From Saprospiraceae bacterium (lineage in GTDB: Bacteria > Bacteroidota > Bacteroidia > Chitinophagales > Saprospiraceae), in the NCBI GenBank assembly GCA_019694295.1, contig JAIBCG010000022.1:1-44821 (forward strand): 44,821 bases of DNA. Direction: 5' to 3'. Numbering within the stretch: the first letter of the stretch is position 1; the number at the start of each line of letters is the position of its first letter. Both the position numbers and the translations under genes were made by a program. This document shows positions 18,597 to 27,779 of this stretch, in pieces. The notes under the pieces were generated by a model, which worked only from the letters and a program-made list of their open reading frames with translations, was not told the origin of the DNA and did not search any database.

Positions 18597-19046
18597 CTAA
18601 TCGGCTATTTGGTCCAAAATATTGCCCGTGGAATCAAAAGTCATTTTCCACTCTTTGGTCAGCTTGTTGAGTTCAAGTGTATATATCGACTTACCGGCTT
18701 CTGTTATTTGCTTGATATCGCTGATGCGGTATCCCGAAAAATCTGCTTTAATCTTTGCCAGTACGGCAGCCGGAAGATCGCGTTTTGCGATTTCCTTCTT
18801 GTGTTTCACTACTTTACCTTCATTATTATACCAGACATCATGGTCAGTGCGGCGAGAACCAATCTCGAAATCTACCTTGTAGAGATCAGCTTCCTTTTTC
18901 CAGTCTATATCCAGTGCCTTTGGATACTCTTGTTGAAACTTGTTGAGAATAACAGAAGGCACATTTCTTTGACTAATTTCTTGTGCAAAAATGCCTGAGA
19001 AAGACACGGAGGAAGCGAACATTGCAAATAAAATGATTTTTTTCAT
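18597..19046 (-). CDS. Secreted PepSY-like protein
   Basis: A 149-residue protein with a cleavable signal peptide (MKKIILFAMFASSVSFSGIFAQ) and two PepSY-like repeats. The first is VILNKFQQEYPKALDIDWKKE with YKVDFEIGSRRTDHDVWYNNEG, and the second is VLAKIKADFSGYRISDIKQI with YTLELNKLTKEWKMTFDSTG. It is probably periplasmic. It lies 86 bases downstream of the histidine kinase and 32 bases before a second PepSY-like gene, in the same direction as both. The pairing of such proteins with a sensor kinase suggests a role in sensing or regulating it. Confidence 0.82.
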   Translation of the reverse strand: MKKIILFAMFASSVSFSGIFAQEISQRNVPSVILNKFQQEYPKALDIDWKKEADLYKVDFEIGSRRTDHDVWYNNEGKVVKHKKEIAKRDLPAAVLAKIKADFSGYRISDIKQITEAGKSIYTLELNKLTKEWKMTFDSTGNILDQIAD

Positions 19047-19132
19047 GTTTTTGACTTTTTTTAAATTTTAATACAAAGGAATGAACCGATTCTGGAAAGA
19101 TTCTGGAATCAATAACAACCATGTCTGATTTT

Positions 19133-20410
19133 TTAAAAATTTATTTCAAAAACATGCAATTCTTCTTCGAAACGATAATTTACATTGAAACGATACAGAT
19201 GGCACACCGACTTAAGGATAGCCAAACCAAGGCCTGTACTACTTGTATTGGCAGCATCCTTGTAGAAGGCTTCAAAAACCCTTTGGCTGTCAAGTGCTTG
19301 TCTGAGGCCATTATTTTTAAAGCTCAGGCTATCGGGTTTTATTTCTATGAATACTTTGCCGCCGGCAATATTATGAAAAATAGCATTGCGCAACAAATTG
19401 GAGACAAGAATGCGGGCAAGGGATTCGTCCATCACTACCATGAGTTTGTCTGACGCTACAATGGAAATTTTTACATTCTTATAGGCTGCAAATTCTTCAA
19501 ACTCTTCAACAGACTGTAGAATGATATCATTGATACACACCGGTCTGTTGTCAAAGAATTGTTTGTTTTCGATTTTACTTAACAACAACAACGATTTATT
19601 GACAGTACTGAGCCGCTCGATAGTACGAATAGTATCAGCAATGTGTCCGGTCTGTTTGTTGCTCAGGTTTTCATCCTCGAGCAGGAGTTCGAGTTTGTTG
19701 ATGGCTATGGCTAGCGGAGTCTGTAGTTCGTGCGAGGCGTGGCTGATGAATTGCTTTTGCTTTTCGAATGTCTCGGCATTATGCGCAAGTAATGTTCTGA
19801 CAGCATTTTGAAGATCTCGAAATTCCGTGGTACGTGTCTTTACCTCCGGGAATGAATCAGACTTCAGGATATTGTAATTTGTTAATTGTTGGATTAGTCT
19901 GTAAAAAGGACGCCACAGCCGTTGTAATGCATAATTGTTGGTAAAAATAATGCCTGCTATTAAAATAAGATACAGCCAGACAAAATACCAAAACATCGCT
20001 TTCACGAGATCATCTTCCTCGACCATAGAGTTGATGATACGCATTTGGTAGTAGCTGCCATCCATCTCGAACGAAGTGGTGAGCATTCGTACCGGTTCGG
20101 GTTCGGGTGAAGTGTCGTCTGCATCCTGCATCATCAACAAGGTATCAGTATAGGTATCTCGTATGCTGAATGCTGAATGTTTGCTGATAGGCTCTACTGT
20201 ATAAAAGCCTTCGTCAAAGCTGGTTTTGGTTTCAATACCGGATTTCTTTTGAAAGTTATATATGATTTGCCTTTTGTAGTTGTCAAGTCCTTCATCAATG
20301 CTGTTTTTGATTTCTCTTAATATGATAAAATAAAAAATGAATGCCCAGATACTGATAATAATAAGTGTGGCTATTGAAATATACCTGAGTGTTTGGTTGA
20401 GCAGTTTCAT
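19133..20410 (-). CDS. Two-component sensor histidine kinase
   Basis: A 425-residue sensor kinase. One membrane segment lies near residues 13-34, a periplasmic sensor region follows (about 35-138), and a second membrane segment lies at about 139-162. The HisKA box is FISHASHELQTPLAIAI with the phospho-accepting His at residue 227. The ATPase region has the N box LLRNAIFHN and the G-box STGLGLAILKSVC. The fold between membrane and HisKA lacks a clear HAMP domain. It overlaps the response regulator by 4 bases (ATGA), proving a common transcript. The signal is unknown, though the exported PepSY-like proteins downstream suggest an envelope signal. Confidence 0.92.
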   Translation of the reverse strand: MKLLNQTLRYISIATLIIISIWAFIFYFIILREIKNSIDEGLDNYKRQIIYNFQKKSGIETKTSFDEGFYTVEPISKHSAFSIRDTYTDTLLMMQDADDTSPEPEPVRMLTTSFEMDGSYYQMRIINSMVEEDDLVKAMFWYFVWLYLILIAGIIFTNNYALQRLWRPFYRLIQQLTNYNILKSDSFPEVKTRTTEFRDLQNAVRTLLAHNAETFEKQKQFISHASHELQTPLAIAINKLELLLEDENLSNKQTGHIADTIRTIERLSTVNKSLLLLSKIENKQFFDNRPVCINDIILQSVEEFEEFAAYKNVKISIVASDKLMVVMDESLARILVSNLLRNAIFHNIAGGKVFIEIKPDSLSFKNNGLRQALDSQRVFEAFYKDAANTSSTGLGLAILKSVCHLYRFNVNYRFEEELHVFEINF

Positions 20411-21084
20411 TGTTCCTTTAGTTTATACCCAACACCATATATTGCTTCGATGGTGATAGTAGCATCAGATTCCTGCAATTTCTTCCTCAGATTTTTTATC
20501 TGATAATATATGAAGTCGAAATTATCTGCCTGATCGATATTGTCACCCCAGACATGTTCAGCAAGGGCAGTTCTGGTCACCAGTCTGCTTTTGTTCAAGA
20601 GAAAATATTCGAGAATATCAAATTCTTTGCGGTTAAGATTGATTGTTTTATCATTGATACTTACTTGTCTTCGTTCTATATCAAGTGTAAGATTTCCGTA
20701 TTCGAGCGTATTTTTCCCTTCCAATTTCTTTCTTCGCAACACAGCATGTACCCTGGCATTCAATTCTGCCAGATGAAAAGGCTTCGTCAGATAATCATCT
20801 GCACCAAGTGAGAGTCCTTTGAGTTTATCTTCGAGTGAATCCTTGGCCGAAATGATGATAATGTTGGCATCTTTTCCTGTTTTTTTGAGTTCGTTGAGTA
20901 TATCTATGCCGGTACCGCCGGGTAACATAATATCGAGAAGGATACAGTCATAATCATATACAAACACTTTTTCGGAAGCGGTATTGTAATCAACGGCTGT
21001 TTCGATGATGAAATGTTCCTTTGCCAAAGACTCCGAGATAACCTTACTTAGTTCGGGTTCATCTTCTATTATTAGTATTTTCAT
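20407..21084 (-). CDS. OmpR-family response regulator
   Basis: A 225-residue response regulator: an N-terminal receiver with acidic residues E7-D8, phospho-acceptor Asp at residue 51 in DCILLDIMLPG, Thr/Ser in IIIISAKDS and the conserved Lys in DDYLTKPF (K101). A C-terminal winged-helix DNA-binding domain (YGNLTLDIERRQVSINDKTI through EAIYGVGYKLKEQ) follows. It overlaps the histidine kinase gene by 4 bases. Its target promoters are not known, but the kinase-PepSY-like operon it heads is a reasonable target. A divergent RsmI-like gene starts 93 bases away. Confidence 0.93.
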   Translation of the reverse strand: MKILIIEDEPELSKVISESLAKEHFIIETAVDYNTASEKVFVYDYDCILLDIMLPGGTGIDILNELKKTGKDANIIIISAKDSLEDKLKGLSLGADDYLTKPFHLAELNARVHAVLRRKKLEGKNTLEYGNLTLDIERRQVSINDKTINLNRKEFDILEYFLLNKSRLVTRTALAEHVWGDNIDQADNFDFIYYQIKNLRKKLQESDATITIEAIYGVGYKLKEQ

Positions 21085-21177
21085 GGTTAAAGATAGTAAA
21101 TGAATTCTGGAAAAATTTAGGAATTTTTATTAAAATGATAGGATTTGGAGCCATCCAATCAAAAAGCTCGGTGAAGT

Positions 21178-21939
21178 ATGGCTATCTTTACACAACAAAA
21201 AATGAGTAAGATGCCAGCTGGCAAATTGTACATGATCCCATCTGCACTTTCAGAACATTCGGTCTATACACCCGGTAGGCATGAGCTTGAAGTTATACAT
21301 TCGCTCAGGCTTTTTCTGGCAGAACGGGCAAAGACAGCGCGACATTATATTGCTACTACACTACCACCCTACAAACAACAGGAAATCGACGTACTCGAAC
21401 TACCGAAGCACGGAGATGATGGCACCGTGAAAGATTTCATCAAAAAAATACAATCTGGTAAAAACGGCGGTTTCCTGTCAGAAGCAGGATGTCCGGGCAT
21501 AGCTGACCCGGGTGCTGAAGTAGTATCACAAGCATATAGTGCAGGCATAGAAGTTGTACCGCTGGTAGGCCCTTCTTCTATTTTACTAGCATTAATGGCT
21601 TCCGGTATGAGTGGCCAACATTTCTGTTTTAAGGGATATTTACCGCAGGACAAAACAAAACTTGCTCAGGTGCTGGTATCTATGGAGGCAGAGTCGGCAC
21701 GTACTGATTGTACACAGATATGGATAGAGACGCCTTACCGCAACAATGCCATGCGTGAAGTTTGTCTGAAAACACTGAAGGCTGGCACCAGATTCTGTAT
21801 CGCAGCAAACCTGACAGGACCACAAGAGAGGATATTTTCAGCAAAAATTAAAAACTGGCAACCTACAAAGCTTGGAGACCTTCAAAAAACACCGGCAATA
21901 TTTTTGATGTACGCCGGTAGCGAGCCTACACGCCAATAA
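21178..21939 (+). CDS. RsmI-like SAM-dependent methyltransferase
   Basis: A 253-residue tetrapyrrole-methylase-fold protein of the RsmI group, the enzymes that 2'-O-methylate C1402 of 16S rRNA. GCPGIADPGAEVV (about residues 103-115) matches the canonical TPGISDPG loop, and GPSSILLALMASGMSGQHFCFKGYLP follows as in RsmI. ETPYRNNAMREV also matches. It differs from classical RsmI in lacking the early PIGNLGD motif, showing instead LYMIPSALSE, and in its short C-terminus, a variant common in Bacteroidota. Whether it has the same target is unproven. It is read toward rny with a bidirectional terminator between them. Confidence 0.78.
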   Translation: MAIFTQQKMSKMPAGKLYMIPSALSEHSVYTPGRHELEVIHSLRLFLAERAKTARHYIATTLPPYKQQEIDVLELPKHGDDGTVKDFIKKIQSGKNGGFLSEAGCPGIADPGAEVVSQAYSAGIEVVPLVGPSSILLALMASGMSGQHFCFKGYLPQDKTKLAQVLVSMEAESARTDCTQIWIETPYRNNAMREVCLKTLKAGTRFCIAANLTGPQERIFSAKIKNWQPTKLGDLQKTPAIFLMYAGSEPTRQ

Positions 21940-21954
21940 CATATTTCAAGCAAC

Positions 21955-21996
21955 ATAAAAAAGAGACCCCTGAATTTTCAGAGGTCTCTTTTTTAG
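21955..21996. terminator. Bidirectional intrinsic terminator between the RsmI-like gene and rny
   Basis: AAGAGACC (21961-21968) pairs with GGTCTCTT (21983-21990). Further inner pairing CTGAA/TTCAG follows a C-A mismatch, and A- and T-tracts lie on the outer sides. It sits between the two convergent stop codons. Confidence 0.85.
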
Positions 21997-22028
21997 TATT
22001 TTGGCATTAAACCCGGTTTTGTGGGTTA

Positions 22029-23678
22029 TTATCTCGCATAAGCAACTGCACGCTTTTCTCTGATAACCGTCACTTTTATCTGCCCGGGATATTGCATTTC
22101 GTCTTGGATGCGCTGCGAAATCTTGAATGACAAATCATCTGACTGATCATCGGATACTTTTTCACTCTCTACAATAACACGCAATTCGCGACCCGCCTGC
22201 ATAGCGTAAGCCTTTGAGACACCATTATAAGACATAGCCAGTTCTTCGAGTTCACCTATGCGCTTGAGGTAGCTTTCGAGGATTTCTCTTCGTGCTCCCG
22301 GTCGGGCACCCGATATAGCATCACAAGCCTGTACAATAGGAGAAATGATGTTGTTCATTTCTATTTCGTCGTGGTGGGCACCTACGGCATTTACGATCGA
22401 CGGGTGTTCTTTGTGCTTTTCGCACAGCTGCATACCAAGGATAGCGTGCGATAGTTCAGTTTCTTCTTCAGACACTTTGCCTATGTCATGCAATAGTCCT
22501 GCACGTTTAGCCATTTTGGCCTGTTTGGCAGTCAAACCGAGTTCGGCAGCCATTATACCGCACAGATTAGCCGTTTCGATGGAGTGTTTGAGGAGGTTCT
22601 GACCATACGATGAACGAAAACGCATACGTCCTACCATTTTGATGAGGTAGGGCTCTAGTCCATGAATGTCAAGGTCAATAACCGTTCGTTCACCGATTTC
22701 GATGATTTGCTCATCGAGTTGTTTCCTTGTTTTTGCTACCACTTCTTCTATTCTGGCAGGGTGGATACGTCCGTCTGCCACTAGCTTTTTAAGAGAAAGT
22801 CTGCAGATTTCTCTCCTTATCGGGTCAAAGCTGGAAATAACGATTGCTTCAGGTGTGTCGTCAACGATGATTTCGGCACCGGTAGCTGCTTCGAGTGCAC
22901 GGATGTTTCTGCCTTCACGACCTATGATTTGGCCTTTTAGTTCATCCGATTCAAGGTTAAAAACAGAAACAGTATTTTCAATCGTAAATTCTGATGCCAT
23001 CCTTTGGATGGTCTGGATGACGATTTTCTTTGCTTCTCTGTTAGCATTCAGGTTTGCTTGTTCGATACCTTCCTTAACGATAACGAGTGCGTCGTTTTCT
23101 GTTTTAGCCTTTACTGCTGTTAATATTTGTTCCTTGGCCTCCGCTTCACTCAGCTTGGCAACTTGTTCGAGCGCTTTGATGTGTGTTTCACTTGCCTTGT
23201 CGAGGTCTTCTTTCTTGCGTTTCACGATGGCAAGTTGCCTGTCAAGGTTTTCGCGTATGGTTTCTATCTCCAATTCTTTAGATTCGAGTTCTTCTTTTTC
23301 CTTTTTTAGCTCATCCTGTTTTTGTTTTATTTCGTTTTGTATAGCACGAGCTTGTAGTTCTAGCTCCTTGAGTTCGATTTTTTGTTTAGCAGTTGACTCG
23401 TCAAAATCCTGCTTCATTTGAGAAAAACGCTCACGTGCCTCCTGAATTTTCTTTTGTTTGATTTTTTCATTGGCAGCTTCAGATTTCGAGATGGCTTTCT
23501 CGGCATTCATTTCTGCCTCGTCGGTCACTCTTTTGGCGGTAAGTCTTGCCTCCTGGACAATCAAATCTGCTTGGCGGTTATTCTCTTCTATCCGCTTCCG
23601 GTTGGCTGTTCGGTTCAATATAGTGGATATTGCAAATCCCACAGCTAAACCGATGACAGCTATTATTATATTCATCAT
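22029..23678 (-). CDS. rny: Ribonuclease Y
   Basis: A 549-residue RNase Y, the membrane-bound endonuclease that starts mRNA decay. An N-terminal membrane anchor (about residues 3-20) is followed by a long coiled coil (about 25-220, Glu/Lys-rich). The KH domain follows with [19 protein letters not shown], then the HD domain with the metal-binding LLHDIGK at about residue 395, and the conserved C-terminus [15 protein letters not shown]. The size is slightly above that of typical homologues (about 520). It lies 81 bases after zapA in the same direction, an arrangement commonly seen in Bacteroidota. Either of two adjacent ATGs could be the start. Confidence 0.95.
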   Translation of the reverse strand: MMNIIIAVIGLAVGFAISTILNRTANRKRIEENNRQADLIVQEARLTAKRVTDEAEMNAEKAISKSEAANEKIKQKKIQEARERFSQMKQDFDESTAKQKIELKELELQARAIQNEIKQKQDELKKEKEELESKELEIETIRENLDRQLAIVKRKKEDLDKASETHIKALEQVAKLSEAEAKEQILTAVKAKTENDALVIVKEGIEQANLNANREAKKIVIQTIQRMASEFTIENTVSVFNLESDELKGQIIGREGRNIRALEAATGAEIIVDDTPEAIVISSFDPIRREICRLSLKKLVADGRIHPARIEEVVAKTRKQLDEQIIEIGERTVIDLDIHGLEPYLIKMVGRMRFRSSYGQNLLKHSIETANLCGIMAAELGLTAKQAKMAKRAGLLHDIGKVSEEETELSHAILGMQLCEKHKEHPSIVNAVGAHHDEIEMNNIISPIVQACDAISGARPGARREILESYLKRIGELEELAMSYNGVSKAYAMQAGRELRVIVESEKVSDDQSDDLSFKISQRIQDEMQYPGQIKVTVIREKRAVAYAR

Positions 23679-23759
23679 TGTATTAAGAACTTTATGTTAA
23701 TTAAAAATTATTGTCAAATATTTTCTGACAAAAACAACTAACACAAAGAAGAAATTTAC

Positions 23760-24059
23760 TTAGGCCAAACGCATGTCTATCATACGTTCGAGTTCAAGTA
23801 TCTGCGACAGCAGTTCCGAATTGTTATAAGTGTATTGAGCTCTTTTCTGATGCTCCATCGACATTGTATAAGTAAACAATGTCATCGCCAGAAGATCCTG
23901 ATTATCTTGTGTGCCGTAGGCATTTTTAAAATTATTCAGTTCTTTTTGTACGGTTTTCATGGCATTTGCTAAAATTTCCTCCTCTCCGTTCTGTACTTCC
24001 ACGGGGTATGACCTTCCTGCTATTTTTATCTCCAGTACTTTTCCTTTAAATAAGGTCAT
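23760..24059 (-). CDS. zapA: Cell division protein ZapA
   Basis: A 99-residue ZapA, which binds and bundles FtsZ at the division ring. The N-terminal IKIAGRSYPVEVQNGEEEIL is the family beta-hairpin, followed by a helical coiled coil ending ILELERMIDMRL. The length matches short ZapA proteins. It begins 6 bases after the coiled-coil gene and lies 81 bases before rny. Low sequence similarity within this family leaves some uncertainty, but the synteny with rny and pheT supports the call. Confidence 0.82.
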   Translation of the reverse strand: MTLFKGKVLEIKIAGRSYPVEVQNGEEEILANAMKTVQKELNNFKNAYGTQDNQDLLAMTLFTYTMSMEHQKRAQYTYNNSELLSQILELERMIDMRLA

Positions 24060-24065
24060 TATAGT

Positions 24066-24362
24066 TTAATTTTTTTGCAACCAATCAATACATTTTTCAA
24101 TTTTCGTCACTGCAGCTTCTATTTCTTCTTTTACCCGTCTGTTATCCGTTGGCATGGTATCAAAGTTCATCACTAACTGATTTTGCCGGGCAGTATTAGT
24201 TGTGTTTGTTATTTTTTCGGTTAATAATAAGTTTTCACTCTTCAATTTTTCAATTTGGTCTTTGAGTTCAGTATTTTCTTGTTCCAATTCGTCGTACTTC
24301 TTCAGCAATAGCTGAACTTTATCCTGCAATCTGCCAATTCCGGTATGAAGTTCGTCCTGCAT
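24066..24362 (-). CDS. Small coiled-coil protein between pheT and zapA
   Basis: A 98-residue protein, predicted almost entirely helical coiled coil: LQDKVQLLLKKYDELEQENTE then LKDQIEKLKSENLLLTEKI. The ending is RRVKEEIEAAVTKIEKCIDWLQ. It has no signal peptide and should be cytoplasmic. It sits 15 bases after pheT and 6 bases before zapA, so is almost certainly co-transcribed with them. Position beside zapA and its coiled-coil form suggest a ZapB-like or other divisome-associated helper, but sequence similarity is not decisive, so this remains inference. Confidence 0.72.
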   Translation of the reverse strand: MQDELHTGIGRLQDKVQLLLKKYDELEQENTELKDQIEKLKSENLLLTEKITNTTNTARQNQLVMNFDTMPTDNRRVKEEIEAAVTKIEKCIDWLQKN

Positions 24363-24377
24363 GAAGTATGTTTGTAT

Positions 24378-26834
24378 TTAATGTCTGATGAATGCGCCTA
24401 ACTGTTCTTCACAGGATTTTCTTATTTTCTGCATGAGTTGTTCGACTTCTTCATCCTTAAGTGTACCATTTGTTTGCTCAAAGATAAAACTTACCGCGTA
24501 AGATTTTTTGGTTTCGCCAATTTGTTTTGCATTTTCATAAACATCAAACAACATCAGCTCTTTTAACAACGGTTTGCCTGCCTTGTTCGCAATTTTCGCA
24601 ATATCCGAAAATTTTATATTTTTTTCAATTATTAATGCTAAATCTCTTCGCACTGAAGGAAATTTATTCAATTCTGTTGCATGAACAGCTTGTTTTCCTG
24701 TCAATTTCAATATTTCATGCCATTCGATGACTGCCGCCCATATTTCCTGCTTTATATCAAATGTTTTACAAACTGTGGCCTTTAATTTCCCGATTCTGGC
24801 TAGTACTTGTGGCCCTCTGTGCAACATCAGTCCTGCTGTGAGATGCTCATCTGTAAGTACTGTTTCTTGATAACCGCTTATTCCGGTTTTGTTCAGTATA
24901 TATTCTACCACAGCCTTGATATCACCAAAACCAAGTTTTGATTTGTCAGCAATATTCCAGTTTTCAGGCCAACGCTGTCCGACCATAAATATCGCAAGTT
25001 GATCTTTCTCAAGTATCTGATCATCTTCTTTGATATACTTACGGCCGAATTCAAAAAACCGGTAATTGTTCTGCTGATTGTGTTGCTGTCTGTTGATATT
25101 GTACGACAATGCCTCAATACCTGATACAAGCAAAGTAGGTCGCATGATATCAAGGTGTACATTCCCGGTGTTATTGATAAATACCAATTTTTCTCTAGGA
25201 ATGTTGAACCCTTTTTCAAAATATGAAGATTGTGTGAGCGATACCGACATTATTTCATTCAGACCTATTCCTGAAAGCAACTTAGCTATATCGGACTTTA
25301 CAGTTGTAGGGTCCGGGTATTGTCTTGAATTATATGAAAAACTTAGCCTGCTGTCGGTTGGTATCTCATTAAGCCCGTATATCCTGAATATTTCTTCAAT
25401 AACGTCCACCTCTCGCCATACATCTGTCTTGTTGTTGGGTATTGTTATGGTCAGGCTTTCTTTATCTTCTGCAACTACCTGCATATCAAGTAGTTGAAGA
25501 ATGGTTCTGATGTTTTGCTGCGATATTTCTGTGCCTATGAGACTATTGATACGATGAAATCTTACTTTTACCTTCCGCCTTTCGATTGGAGTAGGAAAAA
25601 TATCTGTAATCGGTCCCAAAATGACAGCGTCGGTGTATTTTCTGAATAAATATATGGCTCGTTTCAATGCAAAAACTGTAGCATCCGGGTCACTTCCTTT
25701 TTCGAAACACCTGGCTGCATCTGTTCTAAGATTGTGTGCAGTACTTGTTTTGCGTATTGAAGATGCATTAAAACAGGCTGATTCAAGAAATATACGCTTT
25801 GTGGCATCGCTAACACCTGAATGCTGACCACCAAAAACACCGGCCATACACATCGGGGCAGAATCACCGTCACAAATCATCAGGTCATTCGCAGATAATT
25901 TTCTTTCTATGCCGTCAAGTGTGGTGAAAGCTGTACCATCTGGTAGATTTTTTACTTTAATGGTATTTTCGACTATTTTATCAGCATCAAATGCATGAAG
26001 TGGCTGTCCGGTCTCATGCAGGATATAATTGGTAATATCTACCACATTATTGATAGGCCTCTGGTCTATGGCCAACAACCTGGTTTTCAACCAATCGGGT
26101 GATTCGCCAACTGTAATACTTTCAATCATAATACCCGAATACCTTGGGCATGCTGCAGTATTTTCTACTTCGATATGTAAGCTCTTATTGTCGGCTATGC
26201 TGACATCTTCAACAACATCAGGTGTACAGAATGAGGCGGTATTGTCAATGGATCTGAATTTTAAAGCTGCGTACAAATCGCGTGCTACGCCTATATGGTT
26301 GGTAGCGTCGGACCGATTAGGAGTCAGACCTATTTCGAATACATAATCTGTCGTCACATTGAAGTATTCTGCTGCAAGTGTTCCTACTTTGGTTTCGTCA
26401 GGCAATATGAGGAGACCTTCATGGCTATTGCCGAGTCCGAGTTCGTCTTCTGCACATAACATTCCTTCTGATACTTCGCCTCGGATGTTTCCTTTGTTAA
26501 TTTCAAATGACAGCCCGTCTTTACCATACACTTTTGCCCCAACCAATGCTACAAGTACTTTCTGACCGGCAGCTACATTGGGTGCGCCACACACTATATG
26601 CAGCGGGGTACCTTGACCTGCATCAACAGTTGTGACAGATAGTTTGTCGGCATTCGGGTGTTTTTCGCAAGTAAGCACCTGACCGATGACGATATCCCTT
26701 AGACCGCCTTTTATGCTTTCCACCGTCTCCAAGCCTTCGAGCTCGAGCCCAATATCAGTAAGAAGTTCACCGATGGATTCTGGTGAGAGAGATGTTTTCA
26801 GATAATCGCTTAGCCAGTTATAAGAAATTTTCAT
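24378..26834 (-). CDS. pheT: Phenylalanine-tRNA ligase beta subunit
   Basis: An 818-residue PheT, the beta chain of the heterotetrameric phenylalanyl-tRNA synthetase. The N-terminus MKISYNWLSDYL and the tRNA-binding OB domain (IVIGQVLTCEKHPNADKLSV, about residues 48-67) are seen. The B3/B4 domain follows, with RPINNVVDITNYILHETGQPLHAFD and the editing-site region DGIERKL. The B5 part (VKVRFHRINSLIG) comes next, then a catalytic-like region, and the FDX-ACB anticodon-binding domain closes the protein (FPSVRRDLALII). It is full length. pheS is not in the window. It leads the pheT-coiled coil-zapA-rny run. Confidence 0.96.
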   Translation of the reverse strand: MKISYNWLSDYLKTSLSPESIGELLTDIGLELEGLETVESIKGGLRDIVIGQVLTCEKHPNADKLSVTTVDAGQGTPLHIVCGAPNVAAGQKVLVALVGAKVYGKDGLSFEINKGNIRGEVSEGMLCAEDELGLGNSHEGLLILPDETKVGTLAAEYFNVTTDYVFEIGLTPNRSDATNHIGVARDLYAALKFRSIDNTASFCTPDVVEDVSIADNKSLHIEVENTAACPRYSGIMIESITVGESPDWLKTRLLAIDQRPINNVVDITNYILHETGQPLHAFDADKIVENTIKVKNLPDGTAFTTLDGIERKLSANDLMICDGDSAPMCMAGVFGGQHSGVSDATKRIFLESACFNASSIRKTSTAHNLRTDAARCFEKGSDPDATVFALKRAIYLFRKYTDAVILGPITDIFPTPIERRKVKVRFHRINSLIGTEISQQNIRTILQLLDMQVVAEDKESLTITIPNNKTDVWREVDVIEEIFRIYGLNEIPTDSRLSFSYNSRQYPDPTTVKSDIAKLLSGIGLNEIMSVSLTQSSYFEKGFNIPREKLVFINNTGNVHLDIMRPTLLVSGIEALSYNINRQQHNQQNNYRFFEFGRKYIKEDDQILEKDQLAIFMVGQRWPENWNIADKSKLGFGDIKAVVEYILNKTGISGYQETVLTDEHLTAGLMLHRGPQVLARIGKLKATVCKTFDIKQEIWAAVIEWHEILKLTGKQAVHATELNKFPSVRRDLALIIEKNIKFSDIAKIANKAGKPLLKELMLFDVYENAKQIGETKKSYAVSFIFEQTNGTLKDEEVEQLMQKIRKSCEEQLGAFIRH

Positions 26835-26860
26835 TTAATTGTCGTATTCGTTAATGGCCG

Positions 26861-26868
26861 CAAAAATA
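26861..26868 (-). promoter_or_regulatory. -7 promoter box for the pheT operon
   Basis: The minus strand reads TATTTTTG, a TAnnTTTG match, 26 nt before the pheT ATG. A TTG is present about 25 nt further upstream, longer than the usual 19-20 nt, so only the -7 element is supported. Confidence 0.35.
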
Positions 26869-26954
26869 TGAAATATCCATTTTTCGGCACTTACAAGAGT
26901 GTCAATTAGTTCTACGTTTTTTCAACAGACATGTTTTAAAATCCAATGCTGTTA

Positions 26955-27767
26955 TTAATTCAGCACTTCTTTAGATTCTGCCTGAATGATTTCTTTCTTT
27001 GAAGCATAACTAACAAATCCTACAACTTCACAGTTTTCTACAACCCATTTTTCGGGCAGCTTATATTTGTAAGTTTTGCTAAAATTTTGTTTTGCCTTTG
27101 GATTATCGGCTACTTTATCACCCGTAAAACCTGAGACAATGCCACGTAGCACATGTTTATGGACATAATCTGCAATATAACCCTGTGCATTGGGGTATTT
27201 CTGCCATTCGACTATGTTAGATTCGGTAATCATCACGTGTGCAAGAATTCCGTCATTGATGTTTTCTTTGGCAATACCTGAGATGGTTACTGTGAGTTCG
27301 CGGTTAGCTTCATTATAGCTTGTCTCCAGACTGAGACCACATTTCGAATTGCTTTCCAACACTTGCTGTACCAGTCCTGCCCAACTTGGCTGGTTGTAGA
27401 TCAAGTCATTGTTTGAAAAAACCTTACGATTAAATACTGCTGAAGGATAGAACGGTGCTGGCCCGATATACTCGTACAGAAAGTCAGCATCAGGTGTTCT
27501 GAAATCCTGTACAGATTTGCCCGGTACCGGAGTAGCAAAATATCCGGCATGCAATGATACTGGTATCACCTTGCCAGGATAAGCGGCAACAAAACTGGCT
27601 ATTTCGTCAGAACCCTGAGGGCAATTAACACATTGTACGCCTGTAAATTCTTCAATAATCAGTTTTTGATCTCCAAGTTTGCTTGGTGCGTCATATAAGA
27701 TAGGCACACGGTCATCACATGCTGTAAATGTCAGTAATGCAGAGATGAAAATAAAAAAATATTTCAT
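26955..27767 (-). CDS. Omp28-related lipoprotein with thioredoxin-like motif
   Basis: A 270-residue lipoprotein (signal LLTFTAC, Cys at residue 17) of the Omp28 type described in Bacteroidota. Early in the mature region EEFTGVQCVNCPQG carries a CxxC pair (C46 and C49), as in a thioredoxin fold, so a redox role is plausible. ITVTISGIA-like beta segments and KHVLRGIVSGFTGDK follow. It begins 13 bases after the DUF6029-like gene, so the two are co-transcribed. The divergent TlpA-type gene is also a thioredoxin, so the neighbourhood is consistent with redox or outer-membrane assembly. The specific function is unproven. Confidence 0.82.
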   Translation of the reverse strand: MKYFFIFISALLTFTACDDRVPILYDAPSKLGDQKLIIEEFTGVQCVNCPQGSDEIASFVAAYPGKVIPVSLHAGYFATPVPGKSVQDFRTPDADFLYEYIGPAPFYPSAVFNRKVFSNNDLIYNQPSWAGLVQQVLESNSKCGLSLETSYNEANRELTVTISGIAKENINDGILAHVMITESNIVEWQKYPNAQGYIADYVHKHVLRGIVSGFTGDKVADNPKAKQNFSKTYKYKLPEKWVVENCEVVGFVSYASKKEIIQAESKEVLN

Positions 27768-27779
27768 GATAATATTTGA

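Noticed and set aside
22666..23421. 251-residue frame opposite rny
   Set aside because: Ser/Leu-rich antisense of the rny coiled coil. This is a codon-composition artefact.
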